DNA of 64,000 bases from Septoria linicola (lineage: Eukaryota; Ascomycota; Dothideomycetes; Mycosphaerellales; Mycosphaerellaceae). Position 1 is the first letter of the stretch. Every line of letters begins with the position of its first letter. Shown here one piece after another: positions 10,788-24,461 of this stretch. Location: positions 124,001 to 188,000 of the forward strand of contig CP099426.1 in the NCBI GenBank assembly GCA_024114885.1, written 5' to 3'. The translations under genes and the position numbers were made by a program. The notes under the pieces are model-generated. The model did not search any database, had not been told where the DNA came from, and saw only the letters and a list, made by a program, of their open reading frames with translations.

Positions 10788-10865
10788 GAACGCTAGCAAA
10801 AAAGGTTGCAATCTTGGCACTGGGGTGCGCGCGACGCGACTGGGTGCACCTGCTATAGTAATTAG
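10788..10865 (+). repeat. Left TIR of the host DNA transposon (outer 78 bp)
   Basis: It matches the reverse complement of 60768-60856 apart from one A in an A-run and a few transitions. The inner 12 bp of the TIR resume at 17170 (TCTTATTACTCC), because Copia-1 inserted within it. It includes a CpG-rich core (GCGCGCGACGCG). Confidence 0.95.
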
Positions 10866-11143
10866 TGTTGAGAATGCATCCCAGATGGTCAGTCTGGATA
10901 TGGACTTCTGAGCATGGTTCTGGATGCCTAAGGCATCCACCTGAGGCTTGGCAAGAGGTACATCTTGCTTCTCTCTCTTCTCTTCTTAGATAACTAACTC
11001 AATCAACTTTGTATTTGGTTCCTGGCATATTGCTACTACACTGTGTGTATAAGTCAGTTTAAGATTGATCCCCTATTCTTCTTTACTACGCTATACCCTC
11101 CTTAACATTGTATAGTATCTATAAACGCTCTCTACTTTTAACA
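10866..11143 (+). repeat. Copia-1 5' LTR (RIP-spared copy)
   Basis: 278 bp. Unlike every other LTR of the family, its first ~180 bp keep CpA and TpG dinucleotides, so it approximates the unmutated LTR. Confidence 0.96.
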
Positions 11144-11158
11144 GGTTATAAGCCCGGG
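11144..11158 (+). other. Copia primer-binding site (half-tRNA type, initiator Met)
   Basis: GGTTATAAGCCCGGG lies directly after the 5' LTR. Read with one TpG-to-TpA change, its first 12 bases complement the anticodon arm of initiator methionine tRNA (GGGCUCAUAACC). This is the internal priming mode known from Drosophila copia and yeast Ty5. Equivalent sites are at 18719-18733 (Copia-2), 29938-29952 (Copia-A, minus) and 54647-54661 (Copia-D, minus). Confidence 0.65.
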
Positions 11159-11589
11159 TTTGTGCACTAAATAGGAGTAACCTATGTCAGTATAGGTTAC
11201 TTGTATCCCTTGTAGTTTATAGAAAACATTTAGGGCCTAGAAGTTTCCCTAACTATATTACTAACGAAGCTAGTTTGCACCTAGTAGTATATAAGTTAGT
11301 AAAGATCTCTATAAGACAGTAGTGTGTTTCTACTTTGTTAATACCTGCCTAGTTCTCTACTATTGCACCTAGTATCACTAGAGTTAGAAGAGGCTACTTG
11401 GCCTTCCTACTACCTAGTAACAGAAACTCTACTAAGAGAGAAAGATCTAAGTCTTAGTAATTTCCTAAATACGAGGAATCCCTGTCCCTTAGAGCTAGTC
11501 TCCCTACTATAAGAAATTACCCTTCTCTAGAATCCTTAGCTAGTCTAAAGTATTCTACTAATTATTTATTCTATTTACCTATTTCTATA

Positions 11590-14500
11590 ATAGACTAAGA
11601 GGACAAGAAGAGCTAAAGGATTCTAATCCTAGACAGAACTAACTAGAAGAGATAGTTCAAGCTATAGATAGACAAGCTAGAAGGAAAGGACTAGTTCTAG
11701 GCAATTAGCTAACTAATTGTTAGAGGGAACCTATATATAGTTTAGTAGGATACTAGTCTTTAGATATATGTTACTTAGAATCAATACTTCTTAAAAGACA
11801 ATATAGTATACAGGTTTAGTATTAGATATAGTATTAGTAAAGATAATAAGATAGAGCTGGAGACATAGTATGTTACTATACTAGCAGCTAAGATATAAGT
11901 GATTCTCTAGAACAAGTATAATAGAGTCCTAAAGTCCTATACTATAGGTCTGATTAAGCAGTTTGTTATATTTAGGATGTTACCTAATAAGACAATTAGG
12001 GAAGTATAGAGATACCTTAGAGGCCTAGGTAAGAGGATTACTAAGATTGATCCTTAGGAAGCCTACTACTAGAGCTAAGAGAAAAGGCTGAAACATCTCC
12101 TATAGTCCCTACCTGTATTATACTAAGCAGCTAAGGATGCTATTATAACCTAACTATCCTTGGATATAGACACTGTTCTCCTTCTACTTAAGTCCTAAGA
12201 GGCAAGAGATAATCTAGACAAGATAGACATAGGTCTAGCTGTATTCTATTCTAGGCAGCCCTACTAAGGAAAGTCCCTACTAATATACTAGCTCTATAAG
12301 AAAGGGAAGTACTAGTTGAAGGATTGTCCTAACCTCCCTACTACTAAGAAACTGTCCTAGTAGAGAAATAGTACTAAGAACTAGAAAGACCCTTAGGGAT
12401 TATTCCTTAGAGGGAGGGTTAGAAGATCCTCTTTACTAAGGAATGCTAGATATATCAAGAAAGCTGTCTATAAGTCATTATTATATAATAAGCTAAAGAA
12501 GGTTGTCTAGAAAATAGGCAAGTAGCTTTAAAGGATAGAAAAGTCTAGAAAGCTTCTAAAGAAAGGATTTTCAGCCTAGGAGTCTAGTTCTAGTTCTGAT
12601 TCTGGAACTTACTCTAGTTCTAGAAGCAATAATGATTCCCTATTAGAAGATAATAACTAAGATAAGTTGGCCTATTCTATAATTGAGGCTAAAGGTAAGT
12701 TATTACCCTAAGAATAGCTCTTAGATTCCTATACCTTATTCTATATAACTAACTAACTGTCCTTCTTTAGATTAGTAAAGCTACTAAGGAAGAAAGTATA
12801 GATTAAGGTAGGAGGAGGATACCTCTATATAACCTACTCTAGACTAGTATAGATAAAGGGAATCTTAGGAGGAGAAGTTCTACTTAATAGGGTACTGTTT
12901 GTTCCTAATCTTAGAGTAAATCTTATGTTATAGGATTAGTTTAGTAAGCAATTTAGAGTCTAGAAGCCTGATTTCACTCTTACCTCCCTAGATAGCCAAA
13001 TAGTTATAAAGACTAAGCTAGTTAGAGGTATTCTATTTATTAGTAAGATATTACCTCTCCTATAGGAAAAGTTATATTACTTACTATATAATCCTATAGA
13101 GGTTAACAATGCCTATACTGCCCTATTAGAGAAGGATCTAAAACAGTAAGAGCTATAGTATAGAAGATTTGTATACTTTGGAAGAGGGTTACTCTTAAAC
13201 CTTTATAAAGTTACTAACCTAAAGGAAAGAATTCTAATTCCTAACTAGGAAGAGTATAAGTATAGGATCTGTATAATAGGTAAGATAAAGAAACACCTAG
13301 GTAAGTCTATTAAGAGAAGACCTAAAAGATTAGCCCTTATGTTAGTGGATATCTGTAGACTATTACTATTATTAGTAAAAGGTTTTATATAGTAGCTTAA
13401 GATTATTAATAACTTCTTAAGAAAGAAATAGGTATTTCTACTCAAGGCTAGATCAGATGCACCAACTACTCTTTAGAACTAGAGGATTAAGGTAGAAAGG
13501 CAGTTAGTAGCACTCCTTAAGTCTATAAGGGCTAACAATGCTAGAGAGATTACTACTTTAATTAAATAGTAGGAGAAGGACTTTAGAATCACCCTTAAGC
13601 TAACTAAGGCCTATAATTCACTCTAGAATAGAGTAGTTAAGAGGTCTATCTAAATATTAGAGGCCTCTATTAGAGTAATGCTTGAAGAAAGTAAGATACC
13701 TATTAAGTTTTGGCTAGAAGCCCTTGAAGTATAGGTATATATAAGGAACAAGCTTCTAAATAGACCTAATATTAAGGGATTTAAGCTCTTACCTAATAAA
13801 GCTTTTAATAGGATCAAACTAATAGTCTCCTACCTTAAGGTATAGGGATATAGAGCTATAGTATATATAGATGTAAGAGCACAGCCTTAGTAGGTAAGGA
13901 GTAATAAACTAATAAATAGAGGAAAGGATACTATGTTTATTAGATACTATAATAATATAGTAAAGGTATAGAAGTTCTAGGAGCTAGACATAAAGGCTGT
14001 TAAGTAGTATACTAATGCAATCTTCTTTGAAGATAAGCTAGGTAGAGAATTAGACTTAAATATTAAGATTAAGAATCTCTCTAGTTTAGCTCTAGAAAGA
14101 AGACTTGTTAGAAGGCTAAGAACTATTAGCTAGCCTACTCTATAAGCTAGTAGGAGTACCCTAGGTACTCCTAGTCTAGGCTAGTAGAAGCCTCCTCCCC
14201 CTTAGCTATTAGTATAGGTTTAGGAAGGAAAGAAACTCTTTATATAACTTCCACCTCTACTAGAAGATATAGGAGAGTATAGAAAATTCCTAGACTAAGG
14301 GAAAGTTAAGAAAGAATCTAAGAATTCTGCCTAAGAAACTATAGAGGTAGATTAGGAGTAGATAGCCCTAAGGCAAACCCTTAGAAAGAGGAAAGTATCC
14401 TAAGAACTTAATAGATTTAACTAGAAGCTAAAGCTAATTAGGCTTAAGCTAGATTAGAATAGTCAGCTAGACAAGGAAATGCTCCTAGAGTATTAGGCTT

Positions 14501-16266
14501 TCTTCTTAGCTATAAGCTCTATTAACCTAGGCATCCTATAGGACCTAGAATTCTTAGAGGAAGTTAAAGAGATTACATTCTTAGCTACTAAAGAAGTAGG
14601 AATGCACAAATAGGAGGTTCTAATTCTAAGGAACTATAAGGAAGTAGTAAGTAATCCTAAGTAGGGTTATCTCTAGCAAGTAGCTATTTAGAAGGAGCTA
14701 GATGTACTTATAAGTAATAATACCTAGACTATAGTAGTCCTACTAAAAGGGGCTAACCTAGTTACCTTAAGATAGGTCTTTAATGTTAAGAGAAAGCTTA
14801 GTAGAGCTATTAAAAAGTTCAAGGCAAGACTAGTTATAAGAGGGTTCTCCTAAAAGTATAGAGTAGACTATATAGAAACTTTTACTCCTATAGTTAGGTA
14901 GGATACTCTAAGAGGATTTATAGCTATAGTCTATAAGAAGGACCTAGTTCTACACTAAGTAGATATAAACAATGTATTTATAGAGAGCACCCTATATAAG
15001 GACATCTATATAATCCTACTACTAGGTATTAACCTACTAACTAGTATAGTCTTGTAAGTTCTAAGGAGTCTCTATAGGCTAAAGTAAGCTATAAGAGACT
15101 AGAATCAGCTATGTGTGTCAAAGCTAAAAGGAATAGGATTTAGACAATTAGAAGTGGACTTATGTCTTCTAATCTATAAGAAAAGGAAAGACCTAATAAT
15201 CCTAATCTATATTAATAATATACTTATTACTATAGAGAGACTAGAAGATGTCCTCTAGTTTAAAGACTAACTTAGTAAGGTCTTTAAGATTAAAGATCTT
15301 AGAGAACTAGACAAGATTCTTAGAATGAGACTAATAAGAAACAGATAGTAAGGCTAGCTAAAACTTAACTAGAAGTACTATATCTAAGAGAACCTAGCTA
15401 AGATAGGAATAGGTTAAGAGACTATATTACTAACTCTTTTACTAATAGACAGCTATAAAAGTCTAAAGCCTGCTAGACTAAATAATAAAAGGTATAATAA
15501 ATAGGAGTACTAATCTATTATTAGAACATAGATATAGCTTATAACTATTATAAGACTAGATATTTTATTTGCCCTTAGAAGATTAAGCTCCTATGTTAGT
15601 AATCTAATAGTAGGACATATGAAGGCTCTAAAGAAGCTAACTAGATACCTAAGATCAAACCTAGACCTTAGTCTAAGATACTTAAGGAATAGTTAAGGCT
15701 GCCTTACTAGATATGTGGACTCTAACTATGTAATAGATAAGACTAATAGAGTCTTAATCCTTGGATATGTCTTCTTCCTTTATAGTATACTAATCTCCTA
15801 GATAAGTAAGAAGTAGAAATCTGTAGCTATATCTATAATAGAAGCTGAATATATAGCTATAGGAGTATGTATAAAACAGTTATAGTTCCTTAGTGCTCTT
15901 TTAAGAGAGCTTGGATGCCTAGAGTTAGTAAGAGAATGTTCTTACTAACTAAGGATCCTTGGTAACTAGGAAACTGTTACTAGAATTAGGCTAATTTAGC
16001 TAAAAGGTAATAACTAAGCTGCCCTTACTCTAGTTAAGGACTTATATGTTTATAATAAGTCTAAACATATTAATATCTTATACAATGCTATAAGAAAGCT
16101 CTAGTGGAATAGACTTATCTCTATAGAATATATGAATATAAAAGAGATAGTAGTAGATAGTCTTACTAAGCTAAAGAATAGACTATAGTTTCAGGAGTTT
16201 ATAAGGCAGCTCTGCCTTATATAAGAGATGTATAAAAGATAACTCTAAGCCTTAGAGCTAAACTAA
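11590..16266 (+). pseudogene. Copia-1 gag-pol polyprotein, RIP-inactivated
   Basis: A frame of 1,558 codons runs without any indel but is filled with TAG/TAA where CAG, CAA or TGG are expected. The start codon reads ATA. The zinc knuckle is at 12286-12327 and the reverse transcriptase core near 14959-15147; the frame ends at TAA 16264-16266. Non-functional. Confidence 0.93.
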
Positions 16267-16886
16267 GAGGAGTCTAAAAGAAAGATTTTAGTTACTTGAC
16301 TCCTCCTTAGTTAGACTTTATAAAGTCCTAAATGCCCTTACTAATATTAGACCTGTTACTAACTATAATATTACTATATAGCACCTAGCTGAACTAGACA
16401 CCTCCTAAGGCCAAGTACTAGTTAATATTAAAGACCTCCTCTATAGTAGCTATTATCTCCTCTACTAGTATATAGTCACTCTACTCCCTAGCTTGATACA
16501 AGATCCCTATAGCTAAGAATAGTATACCCTAAAGACTATTAGGGAACTAAGAAGCTATATAGAATATAACTAAGTAAGGGACTAGGCTATAAGGAATCTA
16601 GGGAGCTATTAGAATTAGCTATAAGAAAGGATAAAGGCAACTTACTAGATAGTCTATGTCCTAAACAATCTACTCCTATATAAGAGAGGAGGAAGATCTT
16701 ATAGAAGGCATTTCTTTTACCTTTTTGTAGGAGATAGTAGTATAGAAAGTTTACTAGATTAACAGTTAGTGCTGTCTAGTTATTAGTCTAAAAAGCAAGT
16801 ACTTAATAACTAATCAAGATTAGGACTAGCATTTAAGTGCTATAGATGATCTATTGAAAGATCTAACTATATAGCATAAGTAGGAG

Positions 16887-17164
16887 TGTTAAGAATATAT
16901 CCTAGATAGTTAGTCTAGATATAGACTTCTAAGCATAGTTCTAGATACCTAAGGCATCTACCTAAGGCTTAGTAAGAGGTATATCTTGCTTCTCTCTCTT
17001 CTCTTCTTAGATAACTAACTTAATCAACTTTGTATTTAGTTCCTAGTATATTACTACTATACTATGTATATAAGTTAGTTCAAGATTAATCCCCTATTCT
17101 TCTTTACTACGCTATACCCTCCTTAACATTATATAGTATCTACAAACGCCCTCTACTTTTAACA
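16887..17164 (+). repeat. Copia-1 3' LTR
   Basis: 278 bp, preceded by a short purine-rich tract (GAGTAGGAG). It differs from its 5' partner by about two dozen C-to-T or G-to-A changes, nearly all attributable to RIP of this copy. Confidence 0.95.
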
Positions 17165-17627
17165 ATTAGTCTTATTACTCCTAATTCAGTTATAATATCT
17201 CTTCTTTAACTATACTATTTATTCCTATACCGTCTAGCTCTCTAGAGCTATTCTTACTACTATCTAGCTCTATAAAATCGACTATAGAGCTCTCTAAGCT
17301 ACTATAGTATCTCTTACGCGCTCTGTCTATACCTCTACGAAGGTCTCTTCGTAAGGTATTATCTAGTAGTAGCGAGTCCGCTATAGAGAGCCTACTAGCG
17401 TTAAGTAAGAAGGTAATATACGAGAGCGAGAGAGTCGTTAAGGATATACTACTAAAGTAGCCTCGAAGGAAGATTATCGTACTACTAAGTAGTATTAAAA
17501 CGAGGCGCTAAATAAGGAAGGTATTAATACTACTATTATCTTTAAAGAGCGAGGCTCCTAGCTAGTAAGATAGTATAGTAAGGAAGTAATTACTTAGTCG
17601 ATTTTAGAGAGCTTATATCGTACTAGC

Positions 17628-17905
17628 TGTTTAAAAGTAGAGAGCGTGTTATATACTATATAATGTTAAGGAGGGTATAGCGTAGTAAAGAAGAATAGGG
17701 GATTAATCTTAAACTAACTTATATATATAGTATAGTAGTAATATACTAGGAACTAAATACAAAGTTAATTAAGTTAGTTATCTAAGAAGAGAAGAAAGAG
17801 AAGCAAGATATACCTCTTACTAAGCCTTAGGTAGATGCCTTAGGCATCTAGAACTATACCTAAATGTCTATGTCTAGACTAACTATCTAGGATATATTCT
17901 TAACA
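17628..17905 (-). repeat. Copia-A 3' LTR
   Basis: 278-bp reverse-oriented LTR beginning TGTTTAAAAG and ending TTCTTAACA. It shares the extra T with its partner at 29953. Confidence 0.95.
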
Positions 17906-18440
17906 CTCCTACTTATACTATATAGTTAGATCTTTCTATAGATTATCTATAATACTCAAGTACTAGCCCTAATCTTAATTAGTTATTAAGTACTTGCTTT
18001 TTAGACTAATAACTAGATAGCACTAACTATTAATCTAATAAACTTTCTATACTACTATCTCTTATAAAAAGGTAAAAGAAATACCTTCTATAAGATCTTC
18101 CTCCTCTCTTATATAGAAGTAGATTGTTTAGGATATAGACTATCTAGTAAGTTACTCCTATCCTTTCTTATAGCTAATTCTAATAGCTTCCTAGATTCCT
18201 TATAGCCTAGTCCCCTACTTAGTTATATTCTATATAGCTTCTTAGTTCCCTAATAGCCTTTAGGGTATACTATTCTTAGCTATAGGGATCTTATATTAAG
18301 CTAGGGAGTAGAGTAACTATATACTAGTAGAGGAGATAATAGCTACTATAGAGGAGGTCTTTAATATTAACTAGTACTTAGCCTTAGGGGGTGTTTAGTT
18401 TAGCTAGGTACTATATAGTAATATTATAGTTAGTAATAGG

Positions 18441-18718
18441 TGTTGAGAATGCATCCTAGATAGTTAGTCTAGATATAGACTTCTAAGTATAGTTCTAGAT
18501 GCCTAAGGCATCTACCTGAGGCTTAGTAAGAGGTATATCTTACTTCTCTCTCTTCTCTTCTTAGATAACTAACTTAATTAACTTTGTATTTAGTTCCTAG
18601 CATATTACTACTACACTATGTGTATAAGTTAGTTCAAGATTGATCTCCTATTCTTCTTTACTACGCTATACCCTCCTTAACATTATATAGTATCTACAAA
18701 CGCCCTCTACTTTTAATA
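18441..18718 (+). repeat. Copia-2 5' LTR
   Basis: 278 bp, TGTTGAGAAT...TTTTAATA (final CA turned to TA), followed directly by the primer-binding site. Confidence 0.95.
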
Positions 18719-19164
18719 GGTTATAAGCCTAGGTTTGTGCACTAAATAGGAGTAACCTATGTTAGTATAGGTTACTTGTATCCCTTATAGTTTATAGAAA
18801 ACATTTAGGGCCTAGAAGTTTCCCTAACTGTATTACTAACGAAGCTAGTTTGTACCTAGTAGTATATAAGTTAGTAAAGATCTCTATAAGACAGTAGTAT
18901 GTTTCTACTTTATTAATACCTACCTAGTTCTCTACTATTGTACCTAGTATTACTAGAGTTAGAAGAGGCTACTTAGCCTTCCTACTACCTAGTAATAGAA
19001 ACTCTACTAAGAGAGAAAGATCTGAGTCTTAGTAATTTCCTAAATACGAGGAATCCCTATCCCTTAGAGCTAGTCTCCCTACTACAAGAAATTACCCTTC
19101 TCTAGAATCCTTAGCTAGTCTAAAGTATTCTACTAATTATTTATTCTATTTACCTATTTCTATA

Positions 19165-22100
19165 ATGGACTAAGAGGACAAGAAGAGCTAAAGGATTCCA
19201 ATCCTAGACAGAACTAACTAGAAGAGATAGTTTAAGCTATAGATAGATAAGCTGGAAGGAAAGGACTAGTTCTAGGTAATTAGCTAACTAATTATTGGAG
19301 GGAACCTATACATAGTTTAGTAGGACACTAGTCTTCAGATATATGTTACTTAGAATTAACACTTCTTAAAAGACAATATAGTATGCAGGTTTAGTATTAG
19401 ATGCAGTATTAGTAAAGATAATAAGATAGAGCTAGAGATATAGTGTATTACTATACTAGTAGCTAAGATGTAGGTGATTCTCTAGAACAAGTATAATAGA
19501 GTCCTGAAGTCCTATACTATAGGTCTAATTAAGTAGTTTGTTATATTTAGGATATTACCTAATAAGATAATTAGGGAAGTATAGAGACACCTTGGAGGCC
19601 TAGGTAAGAGGATTACTAAGATTGATCCTTAGGAAGCCTACTACTAGAGCTAAGAGAAAAGGCTGAAACATCTCCTATAGTCCCTACCTATATTATACTA
19701 AGCAGCTAAGGATACTATTATAACCTAACTATCCTTAGATATAGACACTGTTCTCCTTCTACTTAAGTCCTAAGAGGTAAGAGACAATCTAGACAAGATA
19801 GATATAGGTCTAGCTGTATTCTATTCTAGGCAGCCCTACTAAGGAAAGTCCCTACTAATATGCTAGCTCTATAAGAAAGGGAAGCACTAGTTGAAGGATT
19901 GTCCTAATCTCCCTACTACTAAGAAACTGTCCTAGTAGAGAAATAGTACTAAGAACTAGAAAGACCCTTAGGGATTATTCTTTAGAGAGAGGGTTAGAAG
20001 ATCCCCTTTACTAAGGAATACTAGATATATTAAGAAAGCTGTCTACAAGTTATTATTATATAATAAGCTAAAGAAGGTTGTCTAGAAAATAGGCAAGTAG
20101 CTTCAAAGGATAGAAAAGTCTAGAAAGCTTCTAAAGAAAGGATTTTTAGCCTAGGAGTCTAGTTCTAGTTCTAATTCTAGAACTTACTCTAGTTCTAGAA
20201 GTAATAATAATTCCCTATTAGAAGATAATAACCAAGATAAGTTAGCCTATTCTATAATTGAGGCTAAAGGCAAGTTGTTACCCTAAGAATAGCTCTTAGA
20301 TTCCTATACCTTATCCTATATAACTAACTAACTATCCTTCTTTAGATTAGTAAAGCTACTAAGGAAGAAAGTATAGATTAAGGTAGGAGGAGGATACCTC
20401 TATGTAACCTACTCTAGACTAGTATAGATAAAGAGAATCTTAGGAGGAGAAGTTCTACTTAATAGGGTACTATTTGTTCCTAATCTTGAAGTAAATCTTA
20501 TATTATAGGATTAGTTTAGTAAGCAATTTAGAGTCTAGAAGCCTGATTTTACTCTTACCTCCCTAGATAGCTAAATAGTTATGAAGACCAAGCTAGTTAG
20601 AGGTGTTCTATTTGTTAGTAAGATATTACCTCTCCTATAGGAAAAGTTATATTACTTACTATATAATCCTATAGAGGTTAATAATGCCTATACTGCCCTA
20701 TTAGAGAAGGATCTAAAACAGTAGGAGCTATAGCATAGAAGATTTGCACACTTTGGAAGAGGGTTACTCTTAAACCTTTATAAAGTTACTAACCTAAAGG
20801 AAAGAATTCTAATCCCTAACTAGGAAGAGTATAAGTATAGGATCTATATAATAGGTAAGATAAAGAAATACCTAGGCAAGTCTATTAAGAGAAGACCTGA
20901 AAGACTAGCCCTTATATTAGTAGATATCTATAGACTATTACTATTATTAGTAAAAGGTTTTATATAGTAGCTTGAGATTATTAATAACTTCTTAAGAAAG
21001 AAATAGGCATTTCTACTTAAGGCTAGATCAGATATACTAACTACTCTTTAGAACTAGAGGATTAAGGCAGAAAGGTAGTTAGTAGTACTCCTTAAGTCTA
21101 TAAGGGCTAATAATACTAGAGAGATTACTACTTTAATTAAATAGTAGGAGAAGGACTTTGGAATTACCCTTAAGCTAACTAAGGCCTATAATTCACTCTA
21201 GAATAGAGTAGTTAAGAGGTCTATCTAAACATTAGAGGCCTCTATTAGAGTAATGCTTAAAGAAAGTAAGATGCCTATTAAGTTTTAGCTAGAAGCCCTT
21301 AAAGCATAGGTGTACATAAGGAACAAGCTTCTAAATAGACCTGATATTAAGGGATTTAAGCTCTTACCTAATAAAGCTTTTGATAGGATCAAACTAATAG
21401 TCTCCTACCTTAAGGTATAGGGATATAGAGCTATAGTATATATAGATATAAGAGTATAGCCTTAGTAGGTAAGGAGTAACAAACTAATAAATAGAGGAAA
21501 GGATACTATGTTTGTTAGATACTATAACAATATAGTAAAGGCATAGAAGTTCTAGGAGCTAGATATAAAGGCTATTAAGTAGTATACTAATATAATCTTC
21601 TTTGAAGATAAGCTAGGTAGAGAATTGGACTTGAATATTAAGATTAAGAATCTCCCTAGTTTAGCTCTAGAAAGAAGACCTATTAGAAGGCTAAGAACTA
21701 TTAGCTAGCCTACTCTATAAGCTAGTAGGAGTACCCTAGGTGCTCCTAGTCTAGGCTAGTAGAAGCCTCCTCCCTCTTAGCTATTAGTATAGGTTTAGGA
21801 AGGAAAGAAACTCTTTATATAACTTCTACCTCTACTAGAAGATATAGGAGAGTATAGAAAATTCCTAGACTAAGGGAAAGTTAAGAAAGAATCTAAGAAT
21901 TCTGCCTAAGAAACTATAGAGGTAGATTAGGAGTAGATAGCCCTAAGGCAAACCCTTAGAAAGAGGAAAGCATCCTAAGAACTTAATAGATTTAACTAGA
22001 AGCTGAAGCTAATTAGGCTTAAGCTAGATTAGAATAGTTAGCTAGATAAGGAAATGCTCCTAGAGCATTAGGCTTTCTTCTTAGCTATAAGCTCTATTAA

Positions 22101-23841
22101 CCTAGGTATCCTATAGGACCTAGAATTCTTAGAGGAAGTTGAAGAGATTGCATTCTTAGCTACTAAAGAAGTAGGAATGCACAAATAGGAGGTTCTAATC
22201 CTAAGGAACTATAAGGAAGCAGTAAGTAATCCTAAGTAGGGTTATCTCTAGTAAGAAGCTATTTAGAAGGAGCTAGATGCACTTGTAAGTAACAACACCT
22301 AGACTATAGTAGTCCTACTAAAAGGGGCTAACCTAGTTACCTTAAGATAGGTCTTTAATGTTAAGAGAAAGCTTAGTAGAGCTATTGAAAAGTTTAAGGC
22401 AAGACTAGTTATAAGAGGGTTCTCCTAAAAGTATAGAGTAGACTATATAGAAACTTTTGCCTCTATAGTTAGGTAGGATACTCTAAGAGGATTTATAGCT
22501 GTAGTCTACAAGAAGGACCTAGTTCTGCACTAAGTGGATGTAAATAATGCATTTATAGAGAGTACCCTATATAAGGACATCTATATAATCCTACTACTAG
22601 GTGTTAACCTACTAACTAGTATAGTCTTACAAGTTCTAAGGAGTCTCTATAGGCTAAAGCAAGCTGTAAGAGACTGGAATCAGCTATATATATTAAAGCT
22701 AAAAGGAATAGGATTTAGATAATTAGAAGTAGACCTATGTCTTCTAATCTATAAGAAAAGGAAAGACCTAATAATCCTAATCTATATTAATAATATACCT
22801 ATTACTATAGAGAGACTAGAAGATGTCCTCTAGTTTAAAGACTAACTTAGCAAGGTCTTTAAGATCAAAGATCTTAGAGAACTAGATAAGATTCTTAGAA
22901 TAAGACTAATAAGAAACAGATAGTAAGGCTAGCTGAAACTTGACTAGAAGCACTATATCTAAGAGAACCTAGCTAAGATAAGAATAAGTTAAGAGACTAT
23001 ATTACTAACTCTTTTACTAATAGACAGCTATAAAAGTCTGAAGCCTGCTAGACCAAATAATAAAAGGTGTAATAAATAGGAGTACTAATCTATTATTAGA
23101 ACATAGATATAGCTTGCAACTGTTATAAGACTAGACATTTTATTTGCCCTTAGAAGATTGAGCTCCTATGTTAGTAATCTAATAGTAGGACATATGAAGG
23201 CTCTAAAGAAGCTAACTAGATACCTAAGATTAAACCTAGACCTTGGTCTAAGATACTTAAGGAATAGTTAAGGCTACCTTACTAGATATATGGACTCTGA
23301 CTATATAATAGACAAGACTAACAGAGTCTTAATCCTTAGATATGTCTTCTTCCTTTATAGTATACTAATCTCCTAGATGAGTAAGAAGTAGAAATCTATA
23401 GCTATATCTATAATAGAAGCTAAATATATAGCTATAGGAGCATATACAAAACAGTTATAGTTCCTTAGTACTCTTTTAAGAGAGCTTGGATACCTAGAGT
23501 TAGTAAGAGAATGTTCTTACTAACTAAGGATCCTTAGTAACTAGGAAACTGTTACTAGAATCAGGCTAATTTAGCTAAAAGGTAATAACCAAGCTACCCT
23601 TACTCTAGTTAAGGACTTATATATTTATAACAAGTCTAAACATATTAATATCTTATATAATACTATAAGAAAGCTCTAGTAGAATAGACTTATCTCTATA
23701 GAATATGTAAATATAAAAGAGATAGTAGTAGATAGTCTTACTAAGCTAAAGAATAGACTATAGTTTCAGGAGTTTATAAGGCAGCTCTACCTTATATAAG
23801 AGATATACAAAAGATAACTCCAAGCCTTGGAGCTGAACTAA
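19165..23841 (+). pseudogene. Copia-2 gag-pol polyprotein, RIP-inactivated
   Basis: Reference copy of the family frame, from ATG 19165 to TAA 23839-23841 (1,558 codons). A CCHC zinc knuckle lies at 19861-19902, with its second Cys changed to Tyr. A protease-like block (LLDS...) is near 20,290, the integrase region about 20,720-21,600, and the reverse transcriptase at 22534-22722 (DVNNAF, then SLYRLKQA). The RNase H region is about 23,280-23,480. The RT aspartate pair reads as two asparagines (AAT AAT), as expected from TpG-to-TpA changes. The frame contains many TAG/TAA codons at Gln/Trp positions and cannot encode a working protein. Confidence 0.94.
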
Positions 23842-24461
23842 GAGGAGTCTAAAAGAAAGATTTTAGTTACTTAACTCCTCCTTAGTTAGACTTTATAAAG
23901 TCCTAAATGCCCTTACTAATGTTAGACCTGTTACTAACTGCAATATTACTATATAGCACCTAGCTAAACTGGACACTCCCTAAGGCCAAGTACTAGTTAA
24001 TGTTAAAGACCTCCTCTATAGTAGCTATTATCTCCTCTACTAGTATATAGTTACTCTGCTCCCTAGCTTAATATAAGATCCCTATAGCTAAGAATAGTAT
24101 ACCCTAAAGACTATTAGGGAACTAAGAAGCTGTATAGAATGTAACTAAGTAAGGGACTAGGCTATAAGGAATCTAGGGAGCTGTTAGAATTAGCTATAAG
24201 AAAGGACAGGGGCAACTTACTAGATAGTCTATGTCCTGAACAATCTACTCCTATATAAGAGAGGAGGAAGATCTTGTAGAAGGCATTTCTTTTATCTTTT
24301 TGTAGGAGATAGTAGTGTGGAAAGTTTGTTAGATTAACAGTTGGTACTGTCTAGTTATTAGTCTAAAAAGTAAGTACTTGATAACTAATTAAGATTAGGA
24401 CTAGCATTTAAGTGCTATAGATGATCTATTAAAAGATCTAACTATATAGCATGAGTAGGAG

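Larger units (their letters stand above)
10866..17164 (+). mobile_element. Copia-1, full-length Ty1/Copia LTR retrotransposon (6,299 bp)
   Basis: Two 278-bp LTRs (TGTTGAGAAT...TTTTAACA) flank a 5.74-kb interior. The target duplication is ATTAG (10861-10865 and 17165-17169), inside the left TIR of the host transposon. Order of domains in the single frame: gag with zinc knuckle, protease, integrase, reverse transcriptase, RNase H, which is Copia order. It is heavily RIPed except in the outermost ~200 bp of its 5' LTR. Confidence 0.97.

Noticed and set aside
13245..13445. 66-codon minus-strand frame inside Copia-1
   Set aside because: Antisense to the Copia integrase region and produced by RIP-biased composition.
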